This document shows, one piece after another, positions 46,073-54,145 of a stretch of 64,000 bases of DNA. This DNA comes from Fontibacillus panacisegetis (GTDB lineage Bacteria; Bacillota; Bacilli; Paenibacillales; Paenibacillaceae). Under the pieces are notes generated by a model. The model saw only the letters and a list, made by a program, of their open reading frames with translations, searched no databases and was not told the origin of the DNA. The stretch lies in the NCBI RefSeq assembly GCF_900102215.1, contig NZ_FNBG01000007.1, forward strand, positions 99,311-163,310, written 5' to 3'. Each line of letters begins with the position of its first letter. The stretch's first letter is position 1. A program made the translations under genes and the position numbers.

Positions 46073-46606
46073 ATGTCACTCTCACACGCCATACTAGGCC
46101 TGCTTTCTTGTAAAGAAATGACAGGATATGATCTGAAATATTATTTCGATGCTTCGATCAAACATATCTGGCCTGCACATCTTAGCCAAATATATCGTGA
46201 TTTAAAATCCTTAGAGGGCAATGGGTTGGTTGATTCGCATATTGAACCACAAGAAACAAAACCTGATCGCAGAGTCTATCGAATTACCCCGAAGGGCCAA
46301 CAAGCTTTTTTAGACTGGATGCACAAAACACCACATAACACGATGTCCGTCCCACGTGACGAAACGTCCCTTCGAATGTTTTTTGGTTCACACCTCGATA
46401 AGAAGGAATTGATATTTCAGTTAAAATTTTTAGTGAAGGAAAAACAACAATTGCTACTCTTCTTCACCCAAATCGAACAGGACATAATGGAAAGTGAGTT
46501 CGATTCGGAAAAGCCTTTCTGGCTCCTCTCTCTACGCAAAGGATTAAAGGTTGCAAAAGCGGAGATCGAATGGGCTGAAGAATGTATTGCGGAGTTAGAG
46601 TCATAA
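46073..46606 (+). CDS. PadR-family transcriptional regulator
   Basis: 177 residues. N-terminal winged HTH of PadR type (MSLSHAILGLLSCKEMTGYDLKYYFDAS, WPAHLSQIYRDLKSLEGNGLV, PDRRVYRITPKG) and a C-terminal dimerisation domain of the Vir_act_alpha_C type. Located 54 bases downstream of the EF-Ts paralogue in the same operon; likely repressor acting at the palindrome at 45179-45196. Confidence 0.92.
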   Translation: MSLSHAILGLLSCKEMTGYDLKYYFDASIKHIWPAHLSQIYRDLKSLEGNGLVDSHIEPQETKPDRRVYRITPKGQQAFLDWMHKTPHNTMSVPRDETSLRMFFGSHLDKKELIFQLKFLVKEKQQLLLFFTQIEQDIMESEFDSEKPFWLLSLRKGLKVAKAEIEWAEECIAELES

Positions 46607-46608
46607 TA

Positions 46609-46639
46609 GGGGGGCGATACCCGTTCGCCCCACTTTTTT
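46609..46639 (+). terminator. Terminator of the EF-Ts paralogue/padR operon
   Basis: GGGGCGA / TCGCCCC stem followed by CACTTTTTT, immediately after the padR stop. Confidence 0.85.
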
Positions 46640-46669
46640 ATGTACGCTATTCTGAACTTCTCTAATCAG

Positions 46670-47239
46670 TTATTTTACGTAGTCCTCTTTTAAAATACCG
46701 TACATTTCTAAATCGACGATCCCTTTGCCGGACCATAAGGAAGCTTGTCTCAGTGTCCCTTCTTTGATGAATCCATTCTTCAGAAGAACCTTTTTAGATA
46801 ATTCGTTCATAGGCATCACTTCAGCTTGAATTCTGTTGATGTTCACGTCCAGAAACAAGAATTTCAACAACATCTCGACTGCTTCTGTAGCGATACCTTT
46901 TCCCCAATTTGATTCCGCCAAAAAATAGCCGATCGTCACCATGTCGACCTTCTGATTAAAATCCATAGCCTCAATAATCCCGAGCAATTTGCGGGGTTCA
47001 TCGTTTGCGAATATCCCCCACTTGACCCTGGACCGCTTATTATAGTCCCTCTCAAAGTGGCCAATCATCGACTGAACCGTAGCTTTATTGTGTTTAGGGA
47101 TGATTCCGCAGTGCTCAAATACTTTGTCATTGCTGTAAATTTCATAAACCTCATCCAAATCGCCGGCTTCAATCTTGTTCAATACTAAATGATCGGATTT
47201 AATAATAGGAAACTGTTCAAAAACTAACTCTATGTTCAT
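46670..47239 (-). CDS. RimJ/RimL-type GNAT N-acetyltransferase
   Basis: 189 residues. LVLNKIEAGDLDEVYEIYSN at the start, YFLAESNWGKGIATEAVEMLL (acetyl-CoA loop) and IQAEVMPMNELSKKVLLKNGFIKEGTLRQ near the C-terminus form the standard RimJ-like pattern that acetylates protein N-termini or small amines. Single gene; the upstream gap (47240-47410) contains only a short AAATCAGA/TCTGATTT stem. Confidence 0.9.
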   Translation of the reverse strand: MNIELVFEQFPIIKSDHLVLNKIEAGDLDEVYEIYSNDKVFEHCGIIPKHNKATVQSMIGHFERDYNKRSRVKWGIFANDEPRKLLGIIEAMDFNQKVDMVTIGYFLAESNWGKGIATEAVEMLLKFLFLDVNINRIQAEVMPMNELSKKVLLKNGFIKEGTLRQASLWSGKGIVDLEMYGILKEDYVK

Positions 47240-47410
47240 TCCATCACCGCTCCATATTGTTGTAAAATCAGAAACTCTGATTTTTCAAATCCTATTATAA
47301 GTCTCGAGAGACGGCAACTCTTCCTGTTTATTGCTGGGTAATGAAGAAAAATTGCTTTTTTCATTTTGGCTATAATTCAACTCCAGTAACAAAGATTTCG
47401 GCATAAATCA

Positions 47411-48196
47411 CTATATTTCTTTTACTTCCTTTAAAGCTGATCTGAACAAATCGTCAAGCTGCTTACTCTGATCCGTCTCAGAAGTCTGCATGCTTGAAGC
47501 CGTTCGTTCGTAGTAAGAGATTCTCTCTTCTAAAAAATCGTTGATCGGGTTGATTTTTGCTTCATAGTCCAATTCCTCACCTGCTATTTTGCGGGAAAGT
47601 AGATTCTGGATTACCTGCTTTAGTTCGCTCCCCTCCGGAACTAAGCTATCGATTAGCGCATGAAACTCAATTGGCGGCATTGTATTGAACTTCTCTATCC
47701 ACTCACAAGCGAGAATTGGACGGAGTACGTAGAAATATTTTTTGATTTTAACCTGGTCGCCCTGCAAATAATCCCGATAATTCCCTCTCGCCATATGCAA
47801 ATAGTGATACATGCATGATTTAGGGGAAAAGGTGTACGGAGAGATGCTGCGGATCTGTTCAGCAACTGAGTAATTCTCCATATAGCGTATCGGGGACTGC
47901 AGCCATTCGAGCAACGGGGGATTCGATTTACGAAACAGGTTCAGGGCCTTCTTCAAATCCCATCCATTCACATCAAGCATGTCGCTGATCGGCCGTTCGA
48001 TGACATCCCGCTTTTCAAAAATCGATAAATACCATTCCAGCGGCCTGATATATATAAATCTTACGTCGTAATCGCTGTCCTTTGACGGGAAGCCCCATGC
48101 ACGACTGCCTGATTCACAAGCATAAAGTATCCGAACGTCTTCTTCCCTTTCGATTCGTCTTAATTCTTCCATGATTTGTTGCTGTATGTCGGACAT
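47411..48196 (-). CDS. RlaP-type (PF10127) polymerase-beta-fold nucleotidyltransferase
   Basis: 261 residues. ILYACESGSRAWGFPSKDSDYDVRFIYI carries the nucleotidyltransferase signature GS-x-A-W-G and DSDYD (catalytic DxD). Further family motifs are DVNGWDLKKALNLFRKSNPPLLEWLQSPI and MYHYLHMARGNYRDYL. This is the YcgL/RlaP family, predicted in the literature to act in RNA repair. Transcribed away from the two WYL-protein genes at 48369 and 49666 across a 172-base gap, which suggests control by them. Confidence 0.88.
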   Translation of the reverse strand: MSDIQQQIMEELRRIEREEDVRILYACESGSRAWGFPSKDSDYDVRFIYIRPLEWYLSIFEKRDVIERPISDMLDVNGWDLKKALNLFRKSNPPLLEWLQSPIRYMENYSVAEQIRSISPYTFSPKSCMYHYLHMARGNYRDYLQGDQVKIKKYFYVLRPILACEWIEKFNTMPPIEFHALIDSLVPEGSELKQVIQNLLSRKIAGEELDYEAKINPINDFLEERISYYERTASSMQTSETDQSKQLDDLFRSALKEVKEI

Positions 48197-48368
48197 GATG
48201 GTCTTCCTCCTTACTTATCTTTTTTCAACGCCTGTGTCTATCTTCGCCTATTTTGGAAGGAACGAACATGGCGTAAGTATTACGATCGAACATAAAGTTA
48301 TCCATTTCGCCCGATTCCTTCCCCTGTTACAATGATAGGAGACGTTTTGTTGGAATGGGGGACTTCTG

Positions 48369-49679
48369 TTGGCTAAGGAAAGCTTCGATAAAGAAATACA
48401 GTTCCTGCGCATGCTCGTGCTTACTAGCGGAGCGTTCAGCAGACAGCAATTCGCAGATCGATTGGGCATTTCCATCCATACGTTTGATAAAACAACTCGA
48501 CGGCTCAAAGAGATCGTAGGTTCGATGTACCAGCACTTACCGGAGGAACAAAGTAAAGAATTTGCTGAGACCTTTAGGTTCAGCTATTACGATTCCACCG
48601 ATCCGGTACTGTTATTTTTGTTCCGTGCAAAGTCTGTCAAAGGATCAGAGAGCCAAAGAATATCACTGCTTTTGGGAGCTATGAATGAACAAGCCTTGAC
48701 TGCTATGGAGCTGCTGGATATTTGCTGCAGTGGAATGTCTTCTGATCTTCCCCTTCCCGATGAAAAAACCATTCGTTCCGATCTCAAGTATCTGGAGGAG
48801 GTTGGGGTGATCAAGAAGGAGCAAGGTCCCCGTCCTTACCGATATCGCATACAAAATGATTTGGTCTCTGCATTGTCTGATGATGAGCTTATTGATTTGT
48901 ATGATTTTGTGGATGTAATGGCAAACACTCAGGTTCCTTCGGTTCAAGGCTACCTGCTGCGTGACGGACTTAAAAAAAATCTGTTGCGCAACCATACGGA
49001 TAAACATGCCATTGAGCCTTTTTTATATAGATACCAGTACTACTCTCGGATTTTAGACGAAGCACATTTGTTTACACTATTAAGCGCCATAAGGCATCAC
49101 TGTAGAGTACGCTTCTTATATTTTTCGCCAAAGTCCGAAAAAAGCTACGCCTCTAAAAATACCAACCCATTATTCGAGCGAGAAAGTAATGGAAAAGTAG
49201 TAAAAACGCTTCCGCTAAAGGTTGTCTATGATCACCAGTACGGACGGTGGTACCTCCTGTCCTATGGGAGAGAAGGAATTCTGAAATTCCGAATGGAAGG
49301 TATTACTCAAATTGAAGAGGATATGCCCGTTGACGAAAGCTTGTTTGAGACGAAAACTAACGAGCTTGAGGAAAAAATACGATACAGTTGGCTGATTGAC
49401 ACCGGTCGACCAGTGACGGTTCGAGCCCGATTTTACAATCCTGGTCCTACAGAGTCCAATTTTGTGAAGGAACGTGTTCTGCTACAGGGGCAGTGGGGTG
49501 AGATTGTATCTGAAGACGATGTTTCTTTTACATATGAAATAACCGTTAACGGAACTACAGAAATCAAGCCATGGCTGCGTAGCTTTGGTTCTAGCTGTGA
49601 GGTTCTGGAGCCGATTCAGTTACGCCGGGAAATGATCGCTGAATGGAAGGAGATTCAGTCCTACTATGAATTTGTTTGA
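48369..49679 (+). CDS. WYL-domain regulator (first of a pair)
   Basis: 436 residues. The N-terminal part has an HTH (FSRQQFADRLGISIHTFDKTTRRLKEIV) and a second winged-helix-like segment (IRSDLKYLEEVGVIKKEQGPRPYRY). The WYL domain lies at about 255-330: HHCRVRFLYFSP, LPLKVVYDHQYGRWYLLSYGREG (the W-Y-L core) and FRMEGITQIEE. A C-terminal WCX-like extension follows. TTG start after GGGGGA. It overlaps the next WYL gene by 14 bases. WYL domains sense nucleic acid or nucleotide ligands in several defence and repair systems. Confidence 0.88.
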   Translation: MAKESFDKEIQFLRMLVLTSGAFSRQQFADRLGISIHTFDKTTRRLKEIVGSMYQHLPEEQSKEFAETFRFSYYDSTDPVLLFLFRAKSVKGSESQRISLLLGAMNEQALTAMELLDICCSGMSSDLPLPDEKTIRSDLKYLEEVGVIKKEQGPRPYRYRIQNDLVSALSDDELIDLYDFVDVMANTQVPSVQGYLLRDGLKKNLLRNHTDKHAIEPFLYRYQYYSRILDEAHLFTLLSAIRHHCRVRFLYFSPKSEKSYASKNTNPLFERESNGKVVKTLPLKVVYDHQYGRWYLLSYGREGILKFRMEGITQIEEDMPVDESLFETKTNELEEKIRYSWLIDTGRPVTVRARFYNPGPTESNFVKERVLLQGQWGEIVSEDDVSFTYEITVNGTTEIKPWLRSFGSSCEVLEPIQLRREMIAEWKEIQSYYEFV

Positions 49680-50493
49680 AAAAATATTTAACTACCAGAT
49701 CATCTCCCGACTCGAGGATTCAGGTACGTTTATGGTAAGCTCCCAGGAAAGGGCTTGGCTAAAAACAATGCTGGAGCATCCAGCAGCGGCCCAAGCCTTC
49801 ACTTCTGAAACCTTGGACAAACTGCAATCGATCCTCAAGACAGATCAAGTGATGGACACTTCACACTTCCTGATAGAAAAAGCTCGCAGTATAGAAAAGC
49901 AAGTATATCATCCGCTTCTGCGTATTTTTCGCCGACACATTATGAATAAATGCGGTGTACATTTATCTTATGAAATCAAGGGAGGGCGCACGATTAATGA
50001 TCAATTAGCCCTACCGTACAAATTGGAATACTCCATAGTTAAAAGAGAATGGTATCTGCTCTGGTACCACCTCAAACGTAAAGCGTTTATGAGCACCAGA
50101 CTGAAAAATATCGTATCCATATCGCCAGAGACCATCCAGTTGTCAGATGTTGACCGGATCTTTAATAGAATCAGTCAAATACTCGATTCTCGTAAAAACA
50201 ACGTTATCCTTGAAGTCGTTCCTGAATACAACAGAGAGCTTTCCCGTATCCTGTACGCCCTCTCCAGCTTCGAAAAAGAAGTTGAATACGACGAAGAAAA
50301 TGATATTTATAGAGTCAAAATTTGCTTGCTTGGCGGCGAATCCGAGTACCTGCTCTCCAAGCTTCGTTTTCTAGGTAAACGTGTACGTGTAATTGAGGGG
50401 AAATATTTAAAAAGACGATTGTTAGAAGCCTCTATGAAGGCACTTGAGCGTTATGGCGTAAATCCATCTAAAGAGGAGCTGTCGCATAAGTAG
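49666..50493 (+). CDS. WYL-domain protein (second of a pair)
   Basis: 275 residues. No clear N-terminal HTH; the region about 95-160 is WYL-like (VHLSYEIKG, LPYKLEYSIVKREWYLLWYHLKRKAFMSTRLKNIVSIS). The C-terminal WCX-like domain follows (VILEVVPEYNRELSRILYALSSFEKEVEYDEENDIYRVKI). It is probably the partner of the preceding protein in a heteromeric regulator. The stop codon lies within a hairpin-like GTAGATTTTCATCTAC (50489-50504), which resembles the inner stem of two terminators in the window. Confidence 0.82.
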   Translation: MNLFEKIFNYQIISRLEDSGTFMVSSQERAWLKTMLEHPAAAQAFTSETLDKLQSILKTDQVMDTSHFLIEKARSIEKQVYHPLLRIFRRHIMNKCGVHLSYEIKGGRTINDQLALPYKLEYSIVKREWYLLWYHLKRKAFMSTRLKNIVSISPETIQLSDVDRIFNRISQILDSRKNNVILEVVPEYNRELSRILYALSSFEKEVEYDEENDIYRVKICLLGGESEYLLSKLRFLGKRVRVIEGKYLKRRLLEASMKALERYGVNPSKEELSHK

Positions 50494-50559
50494 ATTTTCA
50501 TCTACGAGATGATATTCGAGTTCGATCCAAGCTGAATTTTCGAAGCTATTTCCGCGATT

Positions 50560-50790
50560 TTTAGCTATTTGGGTGCTATCGACTGTTTTTCTGATAAAAG
50601 TGTAAAAGTGCAGGAATTTTTTATGAAATATGACTGTTTGGAGCAAAAAAATGCAAAAGTGCAGGTTTTCAACTCAAATAAGATCAGAATGGCTCGTTGA
50701 CCAGAAAAAAGCTGCATTTGGGCAGGAATTTCCCGGAACACCATCACCAAAAACGAAAAAACTGCACTATTGCAGCAAATATGATGGCTC
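50560..50790 (+). repeat. Interspersed repeat, copy B: four hairpin units
   Basis: Four units around TGCA-n-TGCAGG, with key G positions 50610, 50661, 50722 and 50772: spacings 51, 61 and 50 bases, identical to copy A at 39571-39790. The primary sequences are diverged while the layout is kept. Located in the 3' untranslated region of the second WYL gene, sense orientation, followed by a terminator. Confidence 0.8.
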
Positions 50791-50831
50791 TTTTCACGTG
50801 TACGAGGTAGTGGGGAAAGCGGTAACGTTGA

Positions 50832-50872
50832 GGGCCATCCCAAAAGTAGATTATCTACTTTAGGATGGCCCC
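50832..50872. terminator. Bidirectional terminator with nested AAGTAGAT/ATCTACTT stem
   Basis: Outer arms GGGCCATCC / GGATGGCCC and a nested AAGTAGAT/ATCTACTT inner stem, between the convergent WYL and rsgA genes. Same nested plan as 24904-24950. Confidence 0.85.
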
Positions 50873-50894
50873 TTCCTTAGTATAACTTGGTGCT

Positions 50895-51980
50895 CTACTT
50901 ATTCCTTTTAGCCTGCTTGCTCTTCGCGTAATTCCTTACAGCTTTTATGCCCTTTGTGCCACCAAATATCGTAAGGATTTTTTCAGCTTCAATTTGTCTA
51001 GAATTCAAACCGGCATATTTGGCTTCTTTCTTCAGTTTGATATAGCTCTCTAGTCTCTCGGCAGAGAGTTGACCATCTTTAATCGCCTGCTGAACAGCAC
51101 ATTTGGGTTCATTTTGGTGAGAGCAATCCGCAAATTTACACTGCAGGGCAAGACTATCGATATCGGAAAAAGATCTCGACAGATCGGCACTTTCAATCCC
51201 AAGCTCACGCATACCCGGCGTATCTATAATGATTCCGCCCTCAGGTAGCATAAGTAGCTCCCGTCTGGTCGTGGTATGTCTCCCCTTATCATCATTTCTT
51301 GTCTCACTCGTAACCATGACGCTTGTTCCCATGAGCCGATTGATCAAGGTAGACTTTCCTACGCCGGATGATCCGATAAAAGCAAAGGTTTTTCCACTTT
51401 CCATATATTCTTTTATCCGTAGAAATCCATCTTCAGACAGCCCCGTAGTAACGAGCACATCAACACCGATCGCAACAGCAGATACCTCATCAAATCGAGC
51501 TTGCACATCCTCGCACAAATCGGATTTCGTCAAGACGACTACAGGTGTTGCTCCGCTATCCCAAGCAATGGACAAATAACGCTCAAGTCTTCGTAAGTTA
51601 TAGTCATTATTAAGCGCCATACAAATGAAGACCATGTCCATATTCGTTGCTACGACTTGTACATCGTTTGAAGTACCCGCAGCTTTTCGCTCAAAAGCGG
51701 TATTTCTGGATAACACATGATGAATGATGATATGACCCTCCGAATCATCCACCCGATCCAGCATAACAAAATCCCCCACCGCAGGGTAATCGGATAATTG
51801 TTTGGCCTCATAGCGGAATTTCCCGGAAACCTCAGCCGTAAACTCCCCATTCTCAGTTATCACTTTGTATAAGTCTTTATATTGTGACGAGATTCGCCCG
51901 ATTCTCAAGTTCTTATAATGTGACGACTCCTGAATAAAGCGCTCAGTAAGCCCTACATTATTCATATTTATTGTTGTCAA
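50895..51980 (-). CDS. rsgA: Ribosome small-subunit-dependent GTPase RsgA
   Basis: 361 residues, circularly permuted GTPase that checks late 30S maturation. OB-fold domain (about 35-100, GKFRYEAKQLSDYPAVGDFV), then G4 TKSD before G1 GSSGVGKSTLINRL, G2 region RNDDKGRHTTTRRE, G3 DTPGMRELG, and the zinc motif CKFADCSHQNEPKC with its Cys and His ligands. I chose the TTG at 51978-51980 because AGGAGG lies seven bases before it; the frame continues upstream for 27 codons through the attenuator. Not next to prpC/prkC as canonical rsgA often is, so this may be a second copy. The leader at 51988-52101 suggests translational attenuation. Confidence 0.93.
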   Translation of the reverse strand: MTTINMNNVGLTERFIQESSHYKNLRIGRISSQYKDLYKVITENGEFTAEVSGKFRYEAKQLSDYPAVGDFVMLDRVDDSEGHIIIHHVLSRNTAFERKAAGTSNDVQVVATNMDMVFICMALNNDYNLRRLERYLSIAWDSGATPVVVLTKSDLCEDVQARFDEVSAVAIGVDVLVTTGLSEDGFLRIKEYMESGKTFAFIGSSGVGKSTLINRLMGTSVMVTSETRNDDKGRHTTTRRELLMLPEGGIIIDTPGMRELGIESADLSRSFSDIDSLALQCKFADCSHQNEPKCAVQQAIKDGQLSAERLESYIKLKKEAKYAGLNSRQIEAEKILTIFGGTKGIKAVRNYAKSKQAKRNK

Positions 51981-51987
51981 ATGAGTT

Positions 51988-52049
51988 CCTCCTAAAGAAA
52001 ATATATCTTTGGGAGGTGTAGTGCTTTCGTTATTTCGCACAACCCTCCC
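51988..52049 (-). promoter_or_regulatory. Translational attenuator ahead of rsgA (two exclusive hairpins)
   Basis: On the minus strand, segment 1 (52049-52037, GGGAGGGTTGTGC, the last codons of the leader peptide) can pair with segment 2 (52024-52011, GCACTACACCTCCC). This forms a stem of 12 base pairs with one mismatch and one bulge. Segment 2 plus four bases (CCTCCCAAAG, 52016-52007) can instead pair with segment 3 (CTTTAGGAGG, 51997-51988), which is the rsgA ribosome binding site. The two structures share 52011-52016 and exclude each other. Confidence 0.7.
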
Positions 52050-52101
52050 GATCTGCGACAATCGAAGCTACAATCGAAGTTGTATTATAGTTGTTATTCA
52101 T
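52030..52101 (-). CDS. Leader peptide of rsgA (23 residues)
   Basis: A short frame beginning MNNNYNTTSIVASIVADREG and ending in TAA at 52030-52032, 49 bases before the rsgA start. The ATG at 52099-52101 is preceded by AAAGGAGCGG at good spacing, as strong a site as that of any large gene here. A tandem SIVA-SIVA repeat sits in the middle. The last six codons form segment 1 of the attenuator, as in erm- or cat-type leaders. It overlaps no other gene. A possible promoter TTGGAA-18-TATATT lies at 52136-52165. Confidence 0.65.
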   Translation of the reverse strand: MNNNYNTTSIVASIVADREGCAK

Positions 52102-52122
52102 ATACAACCGCTCCTTTCATAA

Positions 52123-52182
52123 TCAAGATATTCTAAATATAGCGCAGGACATTGTTATTTTCCAATTAAATCTTGTCCACAT
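52123..52182 (-). CDS. Possible additional small leader frame (19 residues)
   Basis: Frame starting MWTRFNWKITMSCAIFRIS, with AAAAGGAG eight bases before the ATG, ending 21 bases upstream of the rsgA leader peptide. It would need a promoter upstream of 52182, and I see none that convinces. Could be chance. Confidence 0.3.
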   Translation of the reverse strand: MWTRFNWKITMSCAIFRIS

Positions 52183-52369
52183 TGTTCACTCTCCTTTTAT
52201 CAACATGGGTATGCTGGAGAGAGAGATTTAGGACGCTAACTTCTAAAAAAAGAAGAAAATCATTGGCTTATGCTGGTAGATTATTGTGGTATAATCACGT
52301 TGATTTGATAATATGAAACAAGATTTATTGCAACAGGAGTGTAAGAACAAACAGAAACAGGTGATTAAA

Positions 52370-54145
52370 ATGTTCGAACTGAAATGGCTGTGGCAAAACC
52401 TGAAGGGAGACCGGGCAAGATATATTTTGGCGTTATCCCTTTCCGTCGTGGGCTCTTCACTCACGATCGTGAATCCGTACATCGGCCAGCGCATTGTCGA
52501 CACGTTTATAGCTGGAGACAACGCCATGCAGAATTTAACCGATGAGCGTGGACTGCTGATTATGCTCTGCCTGGGCATGATTGGCTTTTCCCTGCTGCGT
52601 ACGGGTCTTGCCTATTTAACAACGATGCAGTATGAGCGATCCTCGCAAAATATGCTATACCGCATCCGCATTTATCTGTACAACAAGATTCAAGGACAGG
52701 ATATGCAGTATTATGATCATAACCGTACCGGCGACCTCATGACCAAGATGACAGGCGATCTGGACATGGTACGGCACTCCATGGCATGGATTATTAAAAT
52801 GATCATTGAATCGCTTACGATCTTCATTGCTGCCGTCATCTATTTTTTCACTATTGATGCTGAACTGACGTTGTGGCTGCTCATCTTGTCGCCTCCAATT
52901 TTTATCGTTGCCTACATATTTGCAAAGCGTGTGAGGCCGATGTATATCGATCTGCGCGAACGGCTCTCGCAGCTTAATACAACTACGCAGGAAAATATCG
53001 CAGGCAACCGGGTAATCAAAGCTTTTGCTCGTGAGGAATACGAGATCGAAAAATTTGCAGACAAGAACATCAACTATTCCAAGGCGAATAAAAAGGCAGC
53101 ACTCGTATGGCTCGATTACTTTCCGTTTCTAGAAAGCTTTGCACAAGGCTTTAACGTAATCCTGATGCTGGCAGGCGGATTGTTTGTCATGAATGGACGA
53201 ATTACATTCGGTGAATACGCCGCCTTCTCTTCGTTGATCTGGGCCGTTTCCAACCCGATGCGCAACATCGGCATCATCATCAACGACATTCAACGCTTTT
53301 TTGCCAGCTTAAGCAAAATCGTTGATATCTATTATGCCAAACCGTACATCGTCAACGAACACAATCCCGTGGAGAAACGTCGCTTTGAAGGCCGTATCGA
53401 ATTTGATCATGTCAGCTTCAAATACGATAACGGGAAGGTACTGGACGATATCAGCTTTAAGATTGAATCTGGTGAAACCATCGCTATCATGGGCTCCACG
53501 GGCTCAGGCAAAACAAGTCTCATCAACCTGATTCCGCGTTTCTACGATGTGTCGGAGGGCCGTGTGCTGGTGGATGGAATAGATGTACGTAAGCTGGAGC
53601 TTGATGAGCTTCGTGGAAACATCGGTATAGCGACTCAGGACGTTCTGTTGTTCTCCGATACGATCGATGGCAATATCGCCTTTGGCGACCCTGATCTTCC
53701 TGAGGAGGATACGATTGAATATGCACGGCTTGCCGCTGCACACGATTTTATCATCAAAATGCCTGAAGGTTATGACACCATTGTCGGCGAACGAGGCGTC
53801 GGACTATCCGGTGGACAGAAGCAGCGTATCGCGTTGGCTCGCGCTCTGGCGGTCCACCGTCCGATCCTGATCCTGGATGACACGACCTCTGCTGTCGATC
53901 TTGAGACCGAGGAGCATATTCAGAAAAGCCTTCGCGAGCTGGATTATCCCTGTACGAAGATTATCATCGCACAGCGCGTGTCTACTACTGCCGAAGCTGA
54001 CCGCATACTCATCCTGGACAATGGCCGTCTGATTGAGGAAGGCACACATGCCGAATTGCTGGCTAAACGGGGCTATTACTACGATGTATTTATGCTGCAG
54101 AACGAGGGCATTGGAAGGAAGGTGACGACTCATGGCAAGGAATAA
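52370..54145 (+). CDS. Heterodimeric ABC exporter, subunit with degenerate catalytic site
   Basis: 591 residues: six transmembrane helices (about 25-310) and one ATPase domain. Walker A GSTGSGKTS, signature LSGGQKQR, Walker B ILILDDTTSAVD. The catalytic Glu after Walker B is Asp, which marks the non-catalytic site of BmrC/LmrC/TM287-type heterodimers. I chose the ATG at 52370 (AGGTG seven bases upstream) and not the in-frame ATG at 52313. An extended -10 TGGTATAAT lies at 52287-52295. It overlaps its partner by 14 bases. Exports drugs or lipids. Confidence 0.93.
   Translation: MFELKWLWQNLKGDRARYILALSLSVVGSSLTIVNPYIGQRIVDTFIAGDNAMQNLTDERGLLIMLCLGMIGFSLLRTGLAYLTTMQYERSSQNMLYRIRIYLYNKIQGQDMQYYDHNRTGDLMTKMTGDLDMVRHSMAWIIKMIIESLTIFIAAVIYFFTIDAELTLWLLILSPPIFIVAYIFAKRVRPMYIDLRERLSQLNTTTQENIAGNRVIKAFAREEYEIEKFADKNINYSKANKKAALVWLDYFPFLESFAQGFNVILMLAGGLFVMNGRITFGEYAAFSSLIWAVSNPMRNIGIIINDIQRFFASLSKIVDIYYAKPYIVNEHNPVEKRRFEGRIEFDHVSFKYDNGKVLDDISFKIESGETIAIMGSTGSGKTSLINLIPRFYDVSEGRVLVDGIDVRKLELDELRGNIGIATQDVLLFSDTIDGNIAFGDPDLPEEDTIEYARLAAAHDFIIKMPEGYDTIVGERGVGLSGGQKQRIALARALAVHRPILILDDTTSAVDLETEEHIQKSLRELDYPCTKIIIAQRVSTTAEADRILILDNGRLIEEGTHAELLAKRGYYYDVFMLQNEGIGRKVTTHGKE

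Noticed and set aside
51981..52061. RsgA extended upstream to 52061
   Set aside because: The extension runs through the leader peptide and both attenuator stems, lacks homology to RsgA, and the TTG at 51980 has a perfect ribosome binding site.
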